From an uncultured Flavobacteriales bacterium (GTDB taxonomy: Bacteria; Bacteroidota; Bacteroidia; Flavobacteriales; CAJXXR01): DNA of 64,000 bases. The translations under genes and the position numbers were made by a program. The stretch is taken from positions 1 to 64,000 of the forward strand of contig CAJXXR010000001.1 in assembly GCA_913063375.1 (NCBI GenBank). Reading direction: 5' to 3'. Of this stretch, positions 52,853 to 61,903 are shown one piece after another (within the stretch, counting starts at the first letter, position 1; each line of letters starts with the position of its first letter). Below the pieces are notes generated by a model that did no database searches, had not been told where the DNA came from, and worked only from the letters and a program-made list of their open reading frames with translations.

Positions 52853-55800
52853 CTTGTTCTACTTTAAGTTCTTTGATTGCTCTTTCAACCTCTTCTCTTT
52901 CTGGTTTTGTTCCTCCAAATAATAGCCAGTAGAAGTATACTTTTATTATATTTCCAGTGGACAATAGTAGTGGTAACATTATAAGGGTTAGTACTGTTGC
53001 TATACCAATTCCGTAGGCGATAGAAATTGCCATTGGAATAAGAAATTGGGCTTGTCTACTTGTTTCAAAAATAAGCGGAGCCAATCCAGCCATGGTTGTT
53101 AAGGAGGTTAAAAAAATTGCTCTAAATCTTGATTTACCAGCAGCAATGATGGCTTCTTCCAACTTCATACCTTCCTTGAGGTATAGATTGAATTTTGAAA
53201 TTAATACTAATCCATCATTTACCATAATTCCTATAAGGGCAATAATTCCTAACCAGGATAACATATTTATGGCGAACCCGTGAAAGAAATGCCCCCAAGC
53301 TACTCCAATTACAGCAAATGGTACCATTATGAGTAGAAGGATTGGTTGGCTAAATGATCTAAAGGTAAAGGCGATTACTGCAAATATTAGAAATAATATT
53401 ATTGGAATAACAGCTTTTGCAGAATTAGCAACTTTAGTAGCTTCACGGTTTTGACCTTCAAATAAGGCGGAAACTGTAGGGTAATTAGCTTTCAATTCTG
53501 GTATAATGTCCTTTTTAATTTGGTCCAATATATCTGAGGCACTTTCCTTTGGATCTACCAAATCTGCCTCCACTTTAATCTCTTTTTGCCCATCCAAATG
53601 ATTAATGGCCACTTCACCTCTTTCAATGGAATAATTTGCAATCTCCGAAAATGCAACCTTCTCACCAGAAGGAGTAGGAATCCACATATCATCAAGTTGG
53701 CGAATCGAATTCCGATTAGATTTATCGTATCTCACCCAAACTTTTATTTCATCTTGTCCTCGCTGAAAACGTTGTGCTTGAAATCCAAAAAATCCATTTC
53801 TCACATGTGACATGACCTGTTTAAGATCTAATCCTAATAGATAAGCTTTATCATTTAGCTTAACTTTTATTTCCTTGATTCCCGCTGGATCATTATCTGA
53901 AACATCTTTTAAAAGGTTGTTTTTTGATAATGCTTCTTTCATAAAGGTTTTTGCATCTTTCAATTCTGAAATATCATTTCCTAAAAGAGATACAGAAACT
54001 GGTTTACCTCCAAAGTTGGATCCTGAACCAAAAATTAACCTTTCAGCACCTGGTATATTTCCTACCTTTTTTTGCAATGCATTGGATATTTCATAAGCAG
54101 GGAAATCTCTTGATTCACCAGGGAGTAAATTCAATTGAATTTTGGCAGAGGCCGAACCTGGACCAATTTGCTTAATCACATTCTCTATAACAGATAATTG
54201 ACCAGTTTGACGTTTTGTAAAGTCGTCGTTTATAGCCCATGCAAGTGATTCAATTTCTGAGATGATTGAATCTGTAATGGCCTCGTTGGTGCCTTGAGGC
54301 ATTTTTAAATTTATCTCAACTCTATCACTTGAAATAACAGGGAAGAAGGTAGTCTTAATTATTCCACCACCAATACTACCAATAGTTAGACTAAATAAAA
54401 AGAAGATAATACCAAAACCAAGAACTTTATGTTGAAGGAAAAATTTCAAAGTAGGCAGGTACCATTTATCTCTCATATATTCCATAAATGAAATTGCGTA
54501 GGTCGTTGGTTTCCATTCTTTACTTTCCTTAGTAAGTGCTTTGGAGTGCGCAACATGGGCAGGTAGTATAATCAATGCCTCAATCAATGAAATAACTAAG
54601 GTGATAGTTACTACAGTAGATACCTCATTAAAGAATTCTCCGATCCTACCATCCAAGAAAAAGAAGGTAGCAAAAGCTATAATGGTGGTTAGGATTGCTG
54701 ATAGAATAGGAGGAATTACTTCCATTGTTCCATCTATGGCTGCCTGTATTGGTGACTTTCCTTTTTCATAATGATGGTAAATGTTTTCGGCAATTACGAT
54801 TCCATCATCTACAAGGATACCGATTACGATAATCATTCCGAATAGGGAAAGAACATTAATGGTAACGTTAAAGAAGGAGATGAATACAAACATCCCTAAA
54901 AAGGCAATTAGTAAACCAAACGCCACCCAAAAGCCCAATCTATAGTTTAAGAATAGAGCAAGTAATAAAAGGACTAACAAAATTCCCATACCGCCATTCT
55001 CTGCCAATAGTTCAGTTCTCTGTATTAATGTAATGGACGAGTCGTTGGAAATATGTAATTGTACATTATCATGAACTTCATTGTAATTTTCAATATACTC
55101 ATTGACCTTACTCGCTGTACCCAATAAATCCTCACTATTCGTATTTTTAACCGTAACTTTAACGGCCAAATCGCCATTAAAATAAAGTCTTTGTGGATTT
55201 TCATTCCATTTATCTCGTATGGTAGCGACATCTTTTAAACGGATAACTTCTCCATTAGGATTTGCTCTAACAATTATATGATCCAATTCTTTTGCAAAAT
55301 AAGATCTATGAGAAGCACGGATCAAATAATCCTCTTGTTGCGTTTTTATTGATCCTCCCGTAGTTAATAAATTAGATGCCGATACAGCAGATGCTACTTC
55401 ATTAAAACTAAGGTTTTTGGCTCTCAATTCGTGTTCCAATAAGGCTATCTCAATTTCCTCTAATGGAAAACCAGAAAGTGTGATTTGAGAAATACCATCT
55501 ATGTTTCTTAAATCATTTTCTACCTCTCTTGCGATATGTTTTAATGTGGACAAAGGAACATTAGCTCCACTGACGTTAAAACTGATGGTTTCACGGACAT
55601 TTTCATTCTTTGAAATGACAATGGGTTCCATTCCAGTTGGATAAGAGGGAACACGGTCTACGGCATTTTTAACATCACTAAGGACTACATCTATATTGTA
55701 TCCCTTAACAGTCTCAATAGCAATTTTAGCACTATTTTCATTGGAAGTCGATGTGACTCTTTCTATCCCAGTAAGGCCTCTTAGATTATCCTCTATTTTT

Positions 55801-55997
55801 AAAACTACTCCTTCTTCGATTTCAGCAGGTGATGCTCCGGGGTAATTTACCGTGATATCTATCTTATTTGTATCCGTAAGCGGGAAAAATGATGATTTCA
55901 TATTATAGGCTCCTACAAACCCAAATAATATGAAAAAGGATAATATTACGTTTCCGGGTACGGTATACTTAATAAAAAATGCGATTAACTTCTTCAT
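52839..55997 (-). CDS. RND-family efflux pump permease
   Basis: The 1052-residue inner-membrane protein has the AcrB-type layout: TM1, a large periplasmic domain (GASPAEIEEGVVLKIEDNLR), TM2-6 with ILVDDGIVIAENIYHHYE, the second half with a repeat periplasmic domain, and TM8-12 with GIMVNDGLVLISKFN. It exports drugs or lipids using proton flow. The N-terminal HAE motif region matches multidrug pumps. It is coupled at both ends: 1-nt overlap with the adaptor and 14-nt overlap with TolC. The substrate is unknown. Confidence 0.92.
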   Translation of the reverse strand: MKKLIAFFIKYTVPGNVILSFFILFGFVGAYNMKSSFFPLTDTNKIDITVNYPGASPAEIEEGVVLKIEDNLRGLTGIERVTSTSNENSAKIAIETVKGYNIDVVLSDVKNAVDRVPSYPTGMEPIVISKNENVRETISFNVSGANVPLSTLKHIAREVENDLRNIDGISQITLSGFPLEEIEIALLEHELRAKNLSFNEVASAVSASNLLTTGGSIKTQQEDYLIRASHRSYFAKELDHIIVRANPNGEVIRLKDVATIRDKWNENPQRLYFNGDLAVKVTVKNTNSEDLLGTASKVNEYIENYNEVHDNVQLHISNDSSITLIQRTELLAENGGMGILLVLLLLALFLNYRLGFWVAFGLLIAFLGMFVFISFFNVTINVLSLFGMIIVIGILVDDGIVIAENIYHHYEKGKSPIQAAIDGTMEVIPPILSAILTTIIAFATFFFLDGRIGEFFNEVSTVVTITLVISLIEALIILPAHVAHSKALTKESKEWKPTTYAISFMEYMRDKWYLPTLKFFLQHKVLGFGIIFFLFSLTIGSIGGGIIKTTFFPVISSDRVEINLKMPQGTNEAITDSIISEIESLAWAINDDFTKRQTGQLSVIENVIKQIGPGSASAKIQLNLLPGESRDFPAYEISNALQKKVGNIPGAERLIFGSGSNFGGKPVSVSLLGNDISELKDAKTFMKEALSKNNLLKDVSDNDPAGIKEIKVKLNDKAYLLGLDLKQVMSHVRNGFFGFQAQRFQRGQDEIKVWVRYDKSNRNSIRQLDDMWIPTPSGEKVAFSEIANYSIERGEVAINHLDGQKEIKVEADLVDPKESASDILDQIKKDIIPELKANYPTVSALFEGQNREATKVANSAKAVIPIILFLIFAVIAFTFRSFSQPILLLIMVPFAVIGVAWGHFFHGFAINMLSWLGIIALIGIMVNDGLVLISKFNLYLKEGMKLEEAIIAAGKSRFRAIFLTSLTTMAGLAPLIFETSRQAQFLIPMAISIAYGIGIATVLTLIMLPLLLSTGNIIKVYFYWLLFGGTKPEREEVERAIKELKVEQDDVE

Positions 55998-57118
55998 TAA
56001 TTTGAGGATTTAGCGTTAAACGTTTTTACTTCCATACCATTAAAGGCGCCAGGAAGAATCTTCGTTAGTATTTCTTCTCCACTCGTTAGTCCACGGATTA
56101 CAACAGTATTTTCATTATGAAAAACAGGTGTAATTTTCCTTAAGATCAATTTGTTATTTTTCACCACGAAAAGTGAATGATCGCCAATTAGGAGTGAGCG
56201 TGAAATTTCTATAACCTCCGTTTCAGTTCTTCCTTCAACCGTACCAGTTAAATACATACCTTCTCTCATTTCTGGATCATTTACGGTAATGTAAATTTTA
56301 AGCATTTGGGAATTCTGTTCGACTTTTCCATTGATTCTTGTAAGTCTCCCATTAAGGTGTCGATCAGTTTCTTTATCGTAAATCCCAACATTTCCATTTA
56401 CTTTTAAATAAGGGGAAAAAGATACAGGAATGGACATCTCCATCTCAAAGAAGCCTGGTTTAATGAATTCTCCAAGTTTTTGCCCAGGACGTATTAAAGT
56501 TCCAGGGTTTAAATTCCCATCTGTTAAAATTCCATTATAGGGAGCTGCTATGGAATATTTATCATATCGAACCTCCATATTTTTCACCTGGTGATAACCT
56601 GTAATAATGTTTTTGGCCGCTAGAAAATAAGTCAATTTATCATTCTCTATTTTAGGAAGATCTGGTAAGTTTTTTTCAAAATCAATGGCTTTTAAATACT
56701 TTTCCCATATTATATAGTTAGTTGGGAAATCTAATTTTAAATCTGCCATAATAGCTGTTAGGGAAGTAAAGAAATTACTTTTTTGAGCAATTAATCCAGC
56801 TTTATATTCTGTAGGATCCATCTGAATAAGAATTTCTCCCTTTCTAAATTCACTTCCAGGTTTAAATGGTGTAGAGTTAGCTAGCATCACACCCTGAACT
56901 TCACTGAATAACTCAATACGTTCACTGGCTTGGATAATCCCTCCAGCTTCAATTTTGATGGGTATCTCAATGTTTTCAACAAATTTGGTGAATACCGTTT
57001 TGATGACTTTATGGTTGGTTTGTTCTGGCGTTTTCTTGCTACCTATAATTTGTTTAGATAAAAAATATCCAGATGCGACAAGTATTAAGCCTAGAGCAAT
57101 AGTGATCTTTTTATTCAT
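55997..57118 (-). CDS. periplasmic adaptor (membrane fusion protein) of the RND pump
   Basis: The 373-residue protein has an N-terminal membrane anchor (IALGLILVASGYFL), a lipoyl-type barrel pair (GIIQASERIELFSEVQGVML, KYSIAAPYNGILTDGNLNPG) and a beta-barrel segment (GRLTRINGKVEQNSQMLKIY), typical of HlyD/AcrA adaptors. The coiled-coil hairpin is short. I used ATG 57118 (MNKKITIAL), 1 nt after the marR stop; an upstream TTG would overlap marR. Overlaps the pump gene by 1 nt. Confidence 0.9.
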   Translation of the reverse strand: MNKKITIALGLILVASGYFLSKQIIGSKKTPEQTNHKVIKTVFTKFVENIEIPIKIEAGGIIQASERIELFSEVQGVMLANSTPFKPGSEFRKGEILIQMDPTEYKAGLIAQKSNFFTSLTAIMADLKLDFPTNYIIWEKYLKAIDFEKNLPDLPKIENDKLTYFLAAKNIITGYHQVKNMEVRYDKYSIAAPYNGILTDGNLNPGTLIRPGQKLGEFIKPGFFEMEMSIPVSFSPYLKVNGNVGIYDKETDRHLNGRLTRINGKVEQNSQMLKIYITVNDPEMREGMYLTGTVEGRTETEVIEISRSLLIGDHSLFVVKNNKLILRKITPVFHNENTVVIRGLTSGEEILTKILPGAFNGMEVKTFNAKSSN

Positions 57119-57119
57119 C

Positions 57120-57596
57120 TTATTCGAAATTTGTTGGAATAGCAACGTTCGACTTATTGCTAATATTGTTTTTCATTTTGGCCAAAATTCTTTTAACCAA
57201 TTCTTTTTCTTCTTTTGTAATCCCTTCTTCCAATTCTAGGATAGCATTCTTTAAAATTGGTATTATTTTTTTCATGAGAATTGAACCGGCTTCCGTTAAG
57301 AATACTTGATTTTTTCTTTTATCAGAAGCTAATGGTTTGCGTAGAATTAATTCTTTTTTCTCTAAAGATTGAATCAATCTAGTTAATGAAGTCTTATCAC
57401 GATTGGTAAAAAAGCAGAGTTCATTTTGAATCAAACCATCATTTGAATGAATGAGATTTAACAAAATCGCTTGTTCCTTTCTTAAATCAACACCTGCTAG
57501 CTTGAATTTTTCGTTGATATAGAAGTGAAGTAATTTATTGGTTTTACCTAATGTGGGTAATAATGCTTCTTTAAAATGGCTTGGTGTCACTTTCAT
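57120..57596 (-). CDS. MarR-family transcriptional regulator
   Basis: The 158-residue protein has the winged helix-turn-helix of MarR proteins (LIHSNDGLIQNELCFFTNRD, TSLTRLIQSLEKKELILRKP, SDKRKNQVFLTEAG) with flanking dimerisation helices. It is the first gene of the efflux operon and probably represses it, being released by a small ligand. A 17-bp perfect inverted repeat lies 32 nt upstream of the ATG next to a -7 box. Confidence 0.9.
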   Translation of the reverse strand: MKVTPSHFKEALLPTLGKTNKLLHFYINEKFKLAGVDLRKEQAILLNLIHSNDGLIQNELCFFTNRDKTSLTRLIQSLEKKELILRKPLASDKRKNQVFLTEAGSILMKKIIPILKNAILELEEGITKEEKELVKRILAKMKNNISNKSNVAIPTNFE

Positions 57597-57613
57597 TTTT
57601 TCCTATTATGGAG

Positions 57614-57621
57614 CAAATATA
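57614..57621 (-). promoter_or_regulatory. marR operon -7 box
   Basis: On the minus strand 57621-57614 reads TATATTTG, an exact -7 consensus, only 18 nt before the marR ATG. The inverted repeat at 57628-57665 occupies the remaining promoter region. Confidence 0.6.
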
Positions 57622-57627
57622 TGTAAA

Positions 57628-57665
57628 AAACCCAAATTAGTTGCATCTGCAACTAATTTGGGTTT
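57628..57665 (-). terminator. 17-bp hairpin: SDR terminator and candidate MarR operator
   Basis: Arms AAACCCAAATTAGTTGC (57628-57644) and GCAACTAATTTGGGTTT (57649-57665) pair perfectly with a 4-nt loop. On the minus strand a T-run follows, ideal for ending the SDR transcript. The inner part TTAGTTGC/GCAACTAA is also a MarR-type palindrome lying directly upstream of the marR -7 box. Confidence 0.85.
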
Positions 57666-57694
57666 CTAAAAAATGGTTAAAAAATAGGGGAGGT

Positions 57695-58399
57695 CTACCA
57701 AGGATTGGTTGCCCAGGCCGTAATTTCAGGTATAAAACCTTTGTTTTCCATCTCAATTATGGTTTTGGCCATAAAGGCTATATCCTGTGGGGCTAATTTT
57801 TTACTTTCATTTTCGCGCTCCATTCTAGTAGCGTTATCAGAAAAGGCAGTGGTTACCTCACTTGGATTTAGCAAGGTAACTCTGACGTTAAACTTGCGAA
57901 GTTCGGCTTGCCAACATTGAGTCATTCCTCTTAAGGCAAATTTGGAAGCCGCATATACAGTGCCGTATTCAAACCCTTTAGAGGCAGCAGTAGAACCAAG
58001 GTTTATGATTTGTCCTCTATTCTGTTTTTTGAATCTTTTGGAGACTTCTTTGGTTAATAGGGCTAGTCCAAATACATTGATATTAAAAATTCGTTGAAAA
58101 CTTTCCAATGTGATATCATCCAATAAATCGAATTCACCAATACCTGCATTATTAATCAATATGTCAATTCCTCCTAGTTCTTCAATTATCTCACATGTTT
58201 TGGGAACAATTTGGTCGAAGTCACTAACATCAAAAATCTTAGGAATAGCACCTGTTTCTTTAGCAGCACTATTCAGTCGATTTTTATCCCTTCCAGTAAT
58301 GATAACTTTTGCTCCTTCTTCAACAAATAATTTAGCCATGGCTTTTCCAATACCAAGGCTTCCTCCAGTAATTAATATTTTACTCTCAGTAAGTTTCAT
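57695..58399 (-). CDS. SDR-family oxidoreductase
   Basis: The 234-residue classical short-chain dehydrogenase has the NAD(P) motif TGGSLGIG, the NNAG motif (NNAGIGEF), the catalytic Ser in INLGSTAAS and Tyr-x3-Lys in YAASK. A basic residue after the Rossmann loop (ITGRDKNR) suggests NADPH. I chose ATG 58399 (MKLTESKILITGG); an ATG nine codons upstream (58426) is possible. The substrate is unknown; 3-oxoacyl reduction is one of several options. Confidence 0.87.
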   Translation of the reverse strand: MKLTESKILITGGSLGIGKAMAKLFVEEGAKVIITGRDKNRLNSAAKETGAIPKIFDVSDFDQIVPKTCEIIEELGGIDILINNAGIGEFDLLDDITLESFQRIFNINVFGLALLTKEVSKRFKKQNRGQIINLGSTAASKGFEYGTVYAASKFALRGMTQCWQAELRKFNVRVTLLNPSEVTTAFSDNATRMERENESKKLAPQDIAFMAKTIIEMENKGFIPEITAWATNPW

Positions 58400-58612
58400 A
58401 TATGGTTCTTTTTTGTCCTTTATCATTTAAATTATCAAGCTGTATGAAGTTAAGCATTATTGTAGATTTAGCCTTCAGTTTATAGGTACAAAAAATGATT
58501 TTTTGTAATTTAATGATAGTTAATAAATTCGTCTGGAGACTTTAATAGTCGTTTCGAAGCACAATTGGTAGGTTTTGTCAGCTACGCGTCATCAACTAAT
58601 AGATATAAGTCT

Positions 58613-58620
58613 TAAATTTG
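58613..58620 (+). promoter_or_regulatory. msrB -7 box
   Basis: TAAATTTG matches the consensus exactly but lies only 10 nt before the msrB ATG, so the transcript would have almost no leader. No TTG at standard distance is seen. Confidence 0.4.
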
Positions 58621-58630
58621 AAATAAAAAC

Positions 58631-59125
58631 ATGTTTAGGTTAGTAACTTTTCTAATAGGAATAAGCATGTTCATATCTTGTAATGCACAGGAAAATGAGC
58701 AACAAAATAATGAAGATATGAAGCAATACAATGTTGTTAAAACAGATGCTGAATGGAAAGAAACCCTAACTGCTGAAGAATATAGAATTCTTCGAGAAAA
58801 GGGAACTGAATATCCAGGCTCAGGTGAATATAATAATCACTATAAAAAAGGGTCCTATAGTTGTGCAGCATGTGGCTATGAATTGTTTGATAGCAGTCAT
58901 AAATTTAAGTCCAATTGTGGATGGCCTAGCTTCGACAATGAATTGGGCGGAGATAGAGTGGTTCATGTTGAAGACAACACGCTTGGTATGAAAAGAGTAG
59001 AAATACTTTGTGGAAATTGCGGTGGACATCTTGGACATATATTTAACGATGGTCCTACAGATACAGGAATGCGTTATTGTGTAAATTCTGTTTCTATTAA
59101 ATTCACACCAGCTAGCACCAAATAA
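58631..59125 (+). CDS. msrB: peptide-methionine (R)-S-oxide reductase, lipoprotein form
   Basis: MsrB reduces methionine-R-sulfoxide in proteins. The 164-residue protein has the zinc-binding CAACG and CGNCGGH pairs, WPSFDNELGGD and the catalytic Cys in RYCVNSVS. The N-terminus MFRLVTFLIGISMFISC is a lipoprotein signal, so this copy acts in the envelope, repairing exported proteins. Monocistronic, ending in a strong terminator. Confidence 0.93.
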   Translation: MFRLVTFLIGISMFISCNAQENEQQNNEDMKQYNVVKTDAEWKETLTAEEYRILREKGTEYPGSGEYNNHYKKGSYSCAACGYELFDSSHKFKSNCGWPSFDNELGGDRVVHVEDNTLGMKRVEILCGNCGGHLGHIFNDGPTDTGMRYCVNSVSIKFTPASTK

Positions 59126-59144
59126 TTCCTATTATACTTTACTC

Positions 59145-59172
59145 AAAAGGTAGTCTGATCAGACTACCTTTT
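59145..59172 (+). terminator. terminator after msrB
   Basis: A 12-bp perfect stem AAAAGGTAGTCT/AGACTACCTTTT with a GATC loop is followed by a T-run, 20 nt after the msrB stop. Confidence 0.92.
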
Positions 59173-59205
59173 TTTTTGAAAACCTTTTAAAACTTAGTTT
59201 TTGAC

Positions 59206-59249
59206 ATGACAATTGTCATACCTCTTGCTACTAGTTTTGGCTAATTTTG
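59206..59249 (+). promoter_or_regulatory. nadA promoter region with perfect 14-bp palindrome
   Basis: ATGACAATTGTCAT (59206-59219) is a perfect palindrome. A -7 box TAATTTTG lies at 59242-59249 and the nadA ATG 64 nt further on. The palindrome covers the -33 region, so a bound protein would block or activate transcription of nadA-nadB-fnr-like. The regulator is not identified. Confidence 0.55.
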
Positions 59250-59312
59250 TATGGATTACAAATGAGGCTGAATCACTTGTTAATAACGGTGTTAAGCTTA
59301 TTTACTTGAAGT

Positions 59313-60317
59313 ATGGAAGAGCAATTGAACTTGGCTAAGGCTAATTTGAAGAAAGATGGATTTTTGAAGCTAAAGCTGGATCCAAGTCTAAATATCATTG
59401 AGGAAATTAAACGCCTAAAGACAGAAAAGAATGCGGTCATTTTGGCTCATTATTATCAGGTTCCAGAAATTCAAGATATAGCGGATTATGTAGGTGATAG
59501 CTTAGGTTTATCACAAATGGCTTCAAAGACTTCAGCAGATATAATTGTTTTTGCTGGTGTTCATTTTATGGCCGAGACCGCAAAGATTCTAAACCCTTCT
59601 AAAAAGGTCTTATTACCCGATTTGAATGCTGGTTGTTCATTGGCGGAATCATGTAGTGGTGAAGACCTTAAGGCATTTCGTGATCAGCATCCTGATCATA
59701 TCGTGGTAACCTATATTAATACATCTGCTGATGTAAAGGTCTATAGTGATTTGGTTTGTACCTCCTCCAATGCTGAAAAAATCATTAACTCCATTCCCAA
59801 AGATCAAAAAATAATTTTTGCCCCAGATAAAAATTTGGGCAAATATATTATGGAGAGAACAGGTAGAGATATGCTACTATGGGATGGTGCATGTGTTGTA
59901 CATGAAGCATTTTCATTAGATAAAATTGTAGCCCTGTATAATCAACATCCTGGAGCGAAAATCATTGCACACCCAGAATCAGAATCACATATTCTACGTG
60001 TAGCATCCTATGTTGGGTCTACGGCTGGAATGATTGATTTTGTAAAGCAAGATAATGCTCAAAAGTTCATTGTTGCCACAGAAGCAGGTATTCTACATAA
60101 AATGAAACAAGAGGTTCCTGAAAAAGAATTGATTGCTGCACCAGCTAAAGAGGACAATACTTGTGCTTGTTCAGAATGTGCATTTATGAGACTGAATACC
60201 TTAGAAAAGCTCTATTTATGTCTGAAACATGAACTTCCAGAAGTTACTGTTGATCCTGAAATTAGTAAAAAGGCATTGCTTCCCATTGAAAGAATGATGG
60301 AAATTTCAGCTCGATAA
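59313..60317 (+). CDS. nadA: quinolinate synthase
   Basis: NadA condenses iminoaspartate and dihydroxyacetone phosphate to quinolinate for NAD synthesis and carries a [4Fe-4S] cluster. The 334-residue protein has the three cluster cysteines in DLNAGCSLAESC, WDGACVVHEAF and CACSECAFM, and the AHYYQ and YVGDSLGLSQMA substrate segments. NadB follows with a 1-nt overlap (TAATG). The iron-sulfur cluster makes the step oxygen-sensitive. Confidence 0.95.
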   Translation: MEEQLNLAKANLKKDGFLKLKLDPSLNIIEEIKRLKTEKNAVILAHYYQVPEIQDIADYVGDSLGLSQMASKTSADIIVFAGVHFMAETAKILNPSKKVLLPDLNAGCSLAESCSGEDLKAFRDQHPDHIVVTYINTSADVKVYSDLVCTSSNAEKIINSIPKDQKIIFAPDKNLGKYIMERTGRDMLLWDGACVVHEAFSLDKIVALYNQHPGAKIIAHPESESHILRVASYVGSTAGMIDFVKQDNAQKFIVATEAGILHKMKQEVPEKELIAAPAKEDNTCACSECAFMRLNTLEKLYLCLKHELPEVTVDPEISKKALLPIERMMEISAR

Positions 60318-61903
60318 TGAATAGTATACAGACAGACTTCTTAATTCTTGGATCTGGTGTTGCTGGTTTAATATTCGCTATAAAGACCGCAGAGAAATAT
60401 CCAGAAAGAAAAATTTGTATTGTTACTAAAGACCATACAAGTGAGTCCAATACGAAATACGCTCAGGGTGGTGTAGCAGTAGTGTTGGATTTTGAGGATA
60501 GTTTTGAAAGCCATATTGAAGATACTTTCCGAGCTGGTGGGTATATCAATAATAAAGAAGTGGTAGAGCTTGTTGTTAGAAATGCTCCTTCTGTCTTATC
60601 AGATATGATAACCTGGGGTGCCAACTTTGATAAGGATCGAAGTGGAGAGCTGGATTTGGCAAAAGAAGGAGGGCATGTTAAGAATAGAATTGTACATTTT
60701 AAAGATGTTACTGGAGCAGAAATTGAGCGTACTTTATTGGAGAAAGTAGATTCATTGTCGAATATCGAAATATTGCCTCATCATTTTGCTATTGATCTTA
60801 TTACAGAACATCAGGTAAAAAGTGGGACTTCCAATATTTGTTACGGTGCCTATGTACTGAATGAAGAAACTAATCAAATCGAGACGTACTCATCAGAAAT
60901 AATTCTTTTGGCTACGGGTGGTATTGGTCAAGTCTATAAGCATACTACCAATCCTTTAATTGCAACAGGTGATGGTATCGCAATGGCTTATAGAGCCAAA
61001 GCTAGAATTAGTAATATGGAATTTATCCAATTTCACCCTTCAGCGCTCTACGAACCTGAGCGTAGTCCTTCTTTCCTTATTTCAGAGGCGGTAAGGGGAT
61101 TTGGCGCTTATCTTTTAAATGAGTCAGGTGAAAGATTCATGTATAAATATGATGATAGGTTGGAGTTGGCCTCTAGAGACATTGTTTCTAGAGCGATAGA
61201 TTCTGAAATGAAAATAAGAGGTAAAAAGCATGTCTATTTAGACTGTAGACATTTAGATCAGGAAAAGTTTAAGTCACATTTTCCAAATATCTATCAGAAG
61301 TGCTTGGATGTTGGCATAGATGTATTTAATAAACTGATACCTGTAGTTCCAGCAGCACATTATTTATGTGGTGGTGTACAAGTGGATAGTTTAGGTCATA
61401 CAAAATTGGAAAACCTTTTGGCCTGTGGTGAATGTTCAGATACAGGCTTACATGGTGCCAATAGGCTAGCTTCCAATTCATTGCTAGAGGCAATGGTAAT
61501 GGGAAGTAGATTGGCTGAAAATGTTGTTTTAACCAAGGATACTGCAAAACAAGTGATTATTCCTTTCTGGACAGAAGCGGGTACTATACAGGCTGAAGAG
61601 AAAATTATAATCACAAACAATAGGGAAGAAGTACAAGCTATAATGAGCAATTTGGTAGCTATTGTAAGATCCCAAAAAAGATTAGATAGTGCCAAGTTGA
61701 GACTTGAATTATTGTACAAAGAAACAGATCAACTTTATCGTAAAACAAAAATTTCACGTGAGCTGTGTGAATTGAGAAACCTCATTTGCATTGCTAGCAT
61801 GATTGTAGAGCAGTCCATTGATAGAAAGGAGAATATTGGAGCTTTTTACAATAAAGACTTCGGAGAAATGAAAATTGCCTACCCAAAAGCTGAAACGTTA
61901 TGA
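60317..61903 (+). CDS. nadB: L-aspartate oxidase
   Basis: NadB oxidises aspartate to iminoaspartate with FAD, the first step to NAD. The 528-residue flavoprotein has the dinucleotide motif GSGVAGLIFAI, TKYAQGGVAVVLDFEDS, GGIGQVYKHTTNP and the catalytic-site ECSDTGLHGANRLASNSLLE. The succinate dehydrogenase-like C-terminal helical domain follows. Overlaps nadA by 1 nt and the Crp/Fnr gene by 4 nt. Confidence 0.95.
   Translation: MNSIQTDFLILGSGVAGLIFAIKTAEKYPERKICIVTKDHTSESNTKYAQGGVAVVLDFEDSFESHIEDTFRAGGYINNKEVVELVVRNAPSVLSDMITWGANFDKDRSGELDLAKEGGHVKNRIVHFKDVTGAEIERTLLEKVDSLSNIEILPHHFAIDLITEHQVKSGTSNICYGAYVLNEETNQIETYSSEIILLATGGIGQVYKHTTNPLIATGDGIAMAYRAKARISNMEFIQFHPSALYEPERSPSFLISEAVRGFGAYLLNESGERFMYKYDDRLELASRDIVSRAIDSEMKIRGKKHVYLDCRHLDQEKFKSHFPNIYQKCLDVGIDVFNKLIPVVPAAHYLCGGVQVDSLGHTKLENLLACGECSDTGLHGANRLASNSLLEAMVMGSRLAENVVLTKDTAKQVIIPFWTEAGTIQAEEKIIITNNREEVQAIMSNLVAIVRSQKRLDSAKLRLELLYKETDQLYRKTKISRELCELRNLICIASMIVEQSIDRKENIGAFYNKDFGEMKIAYPKAETL

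Noticed and set aside
61396..61719. 107-codon open frame on the minus strand inside nadB
   Set aside because: It is antisense to the conserved flavoprotein and its composition fits a shadow.
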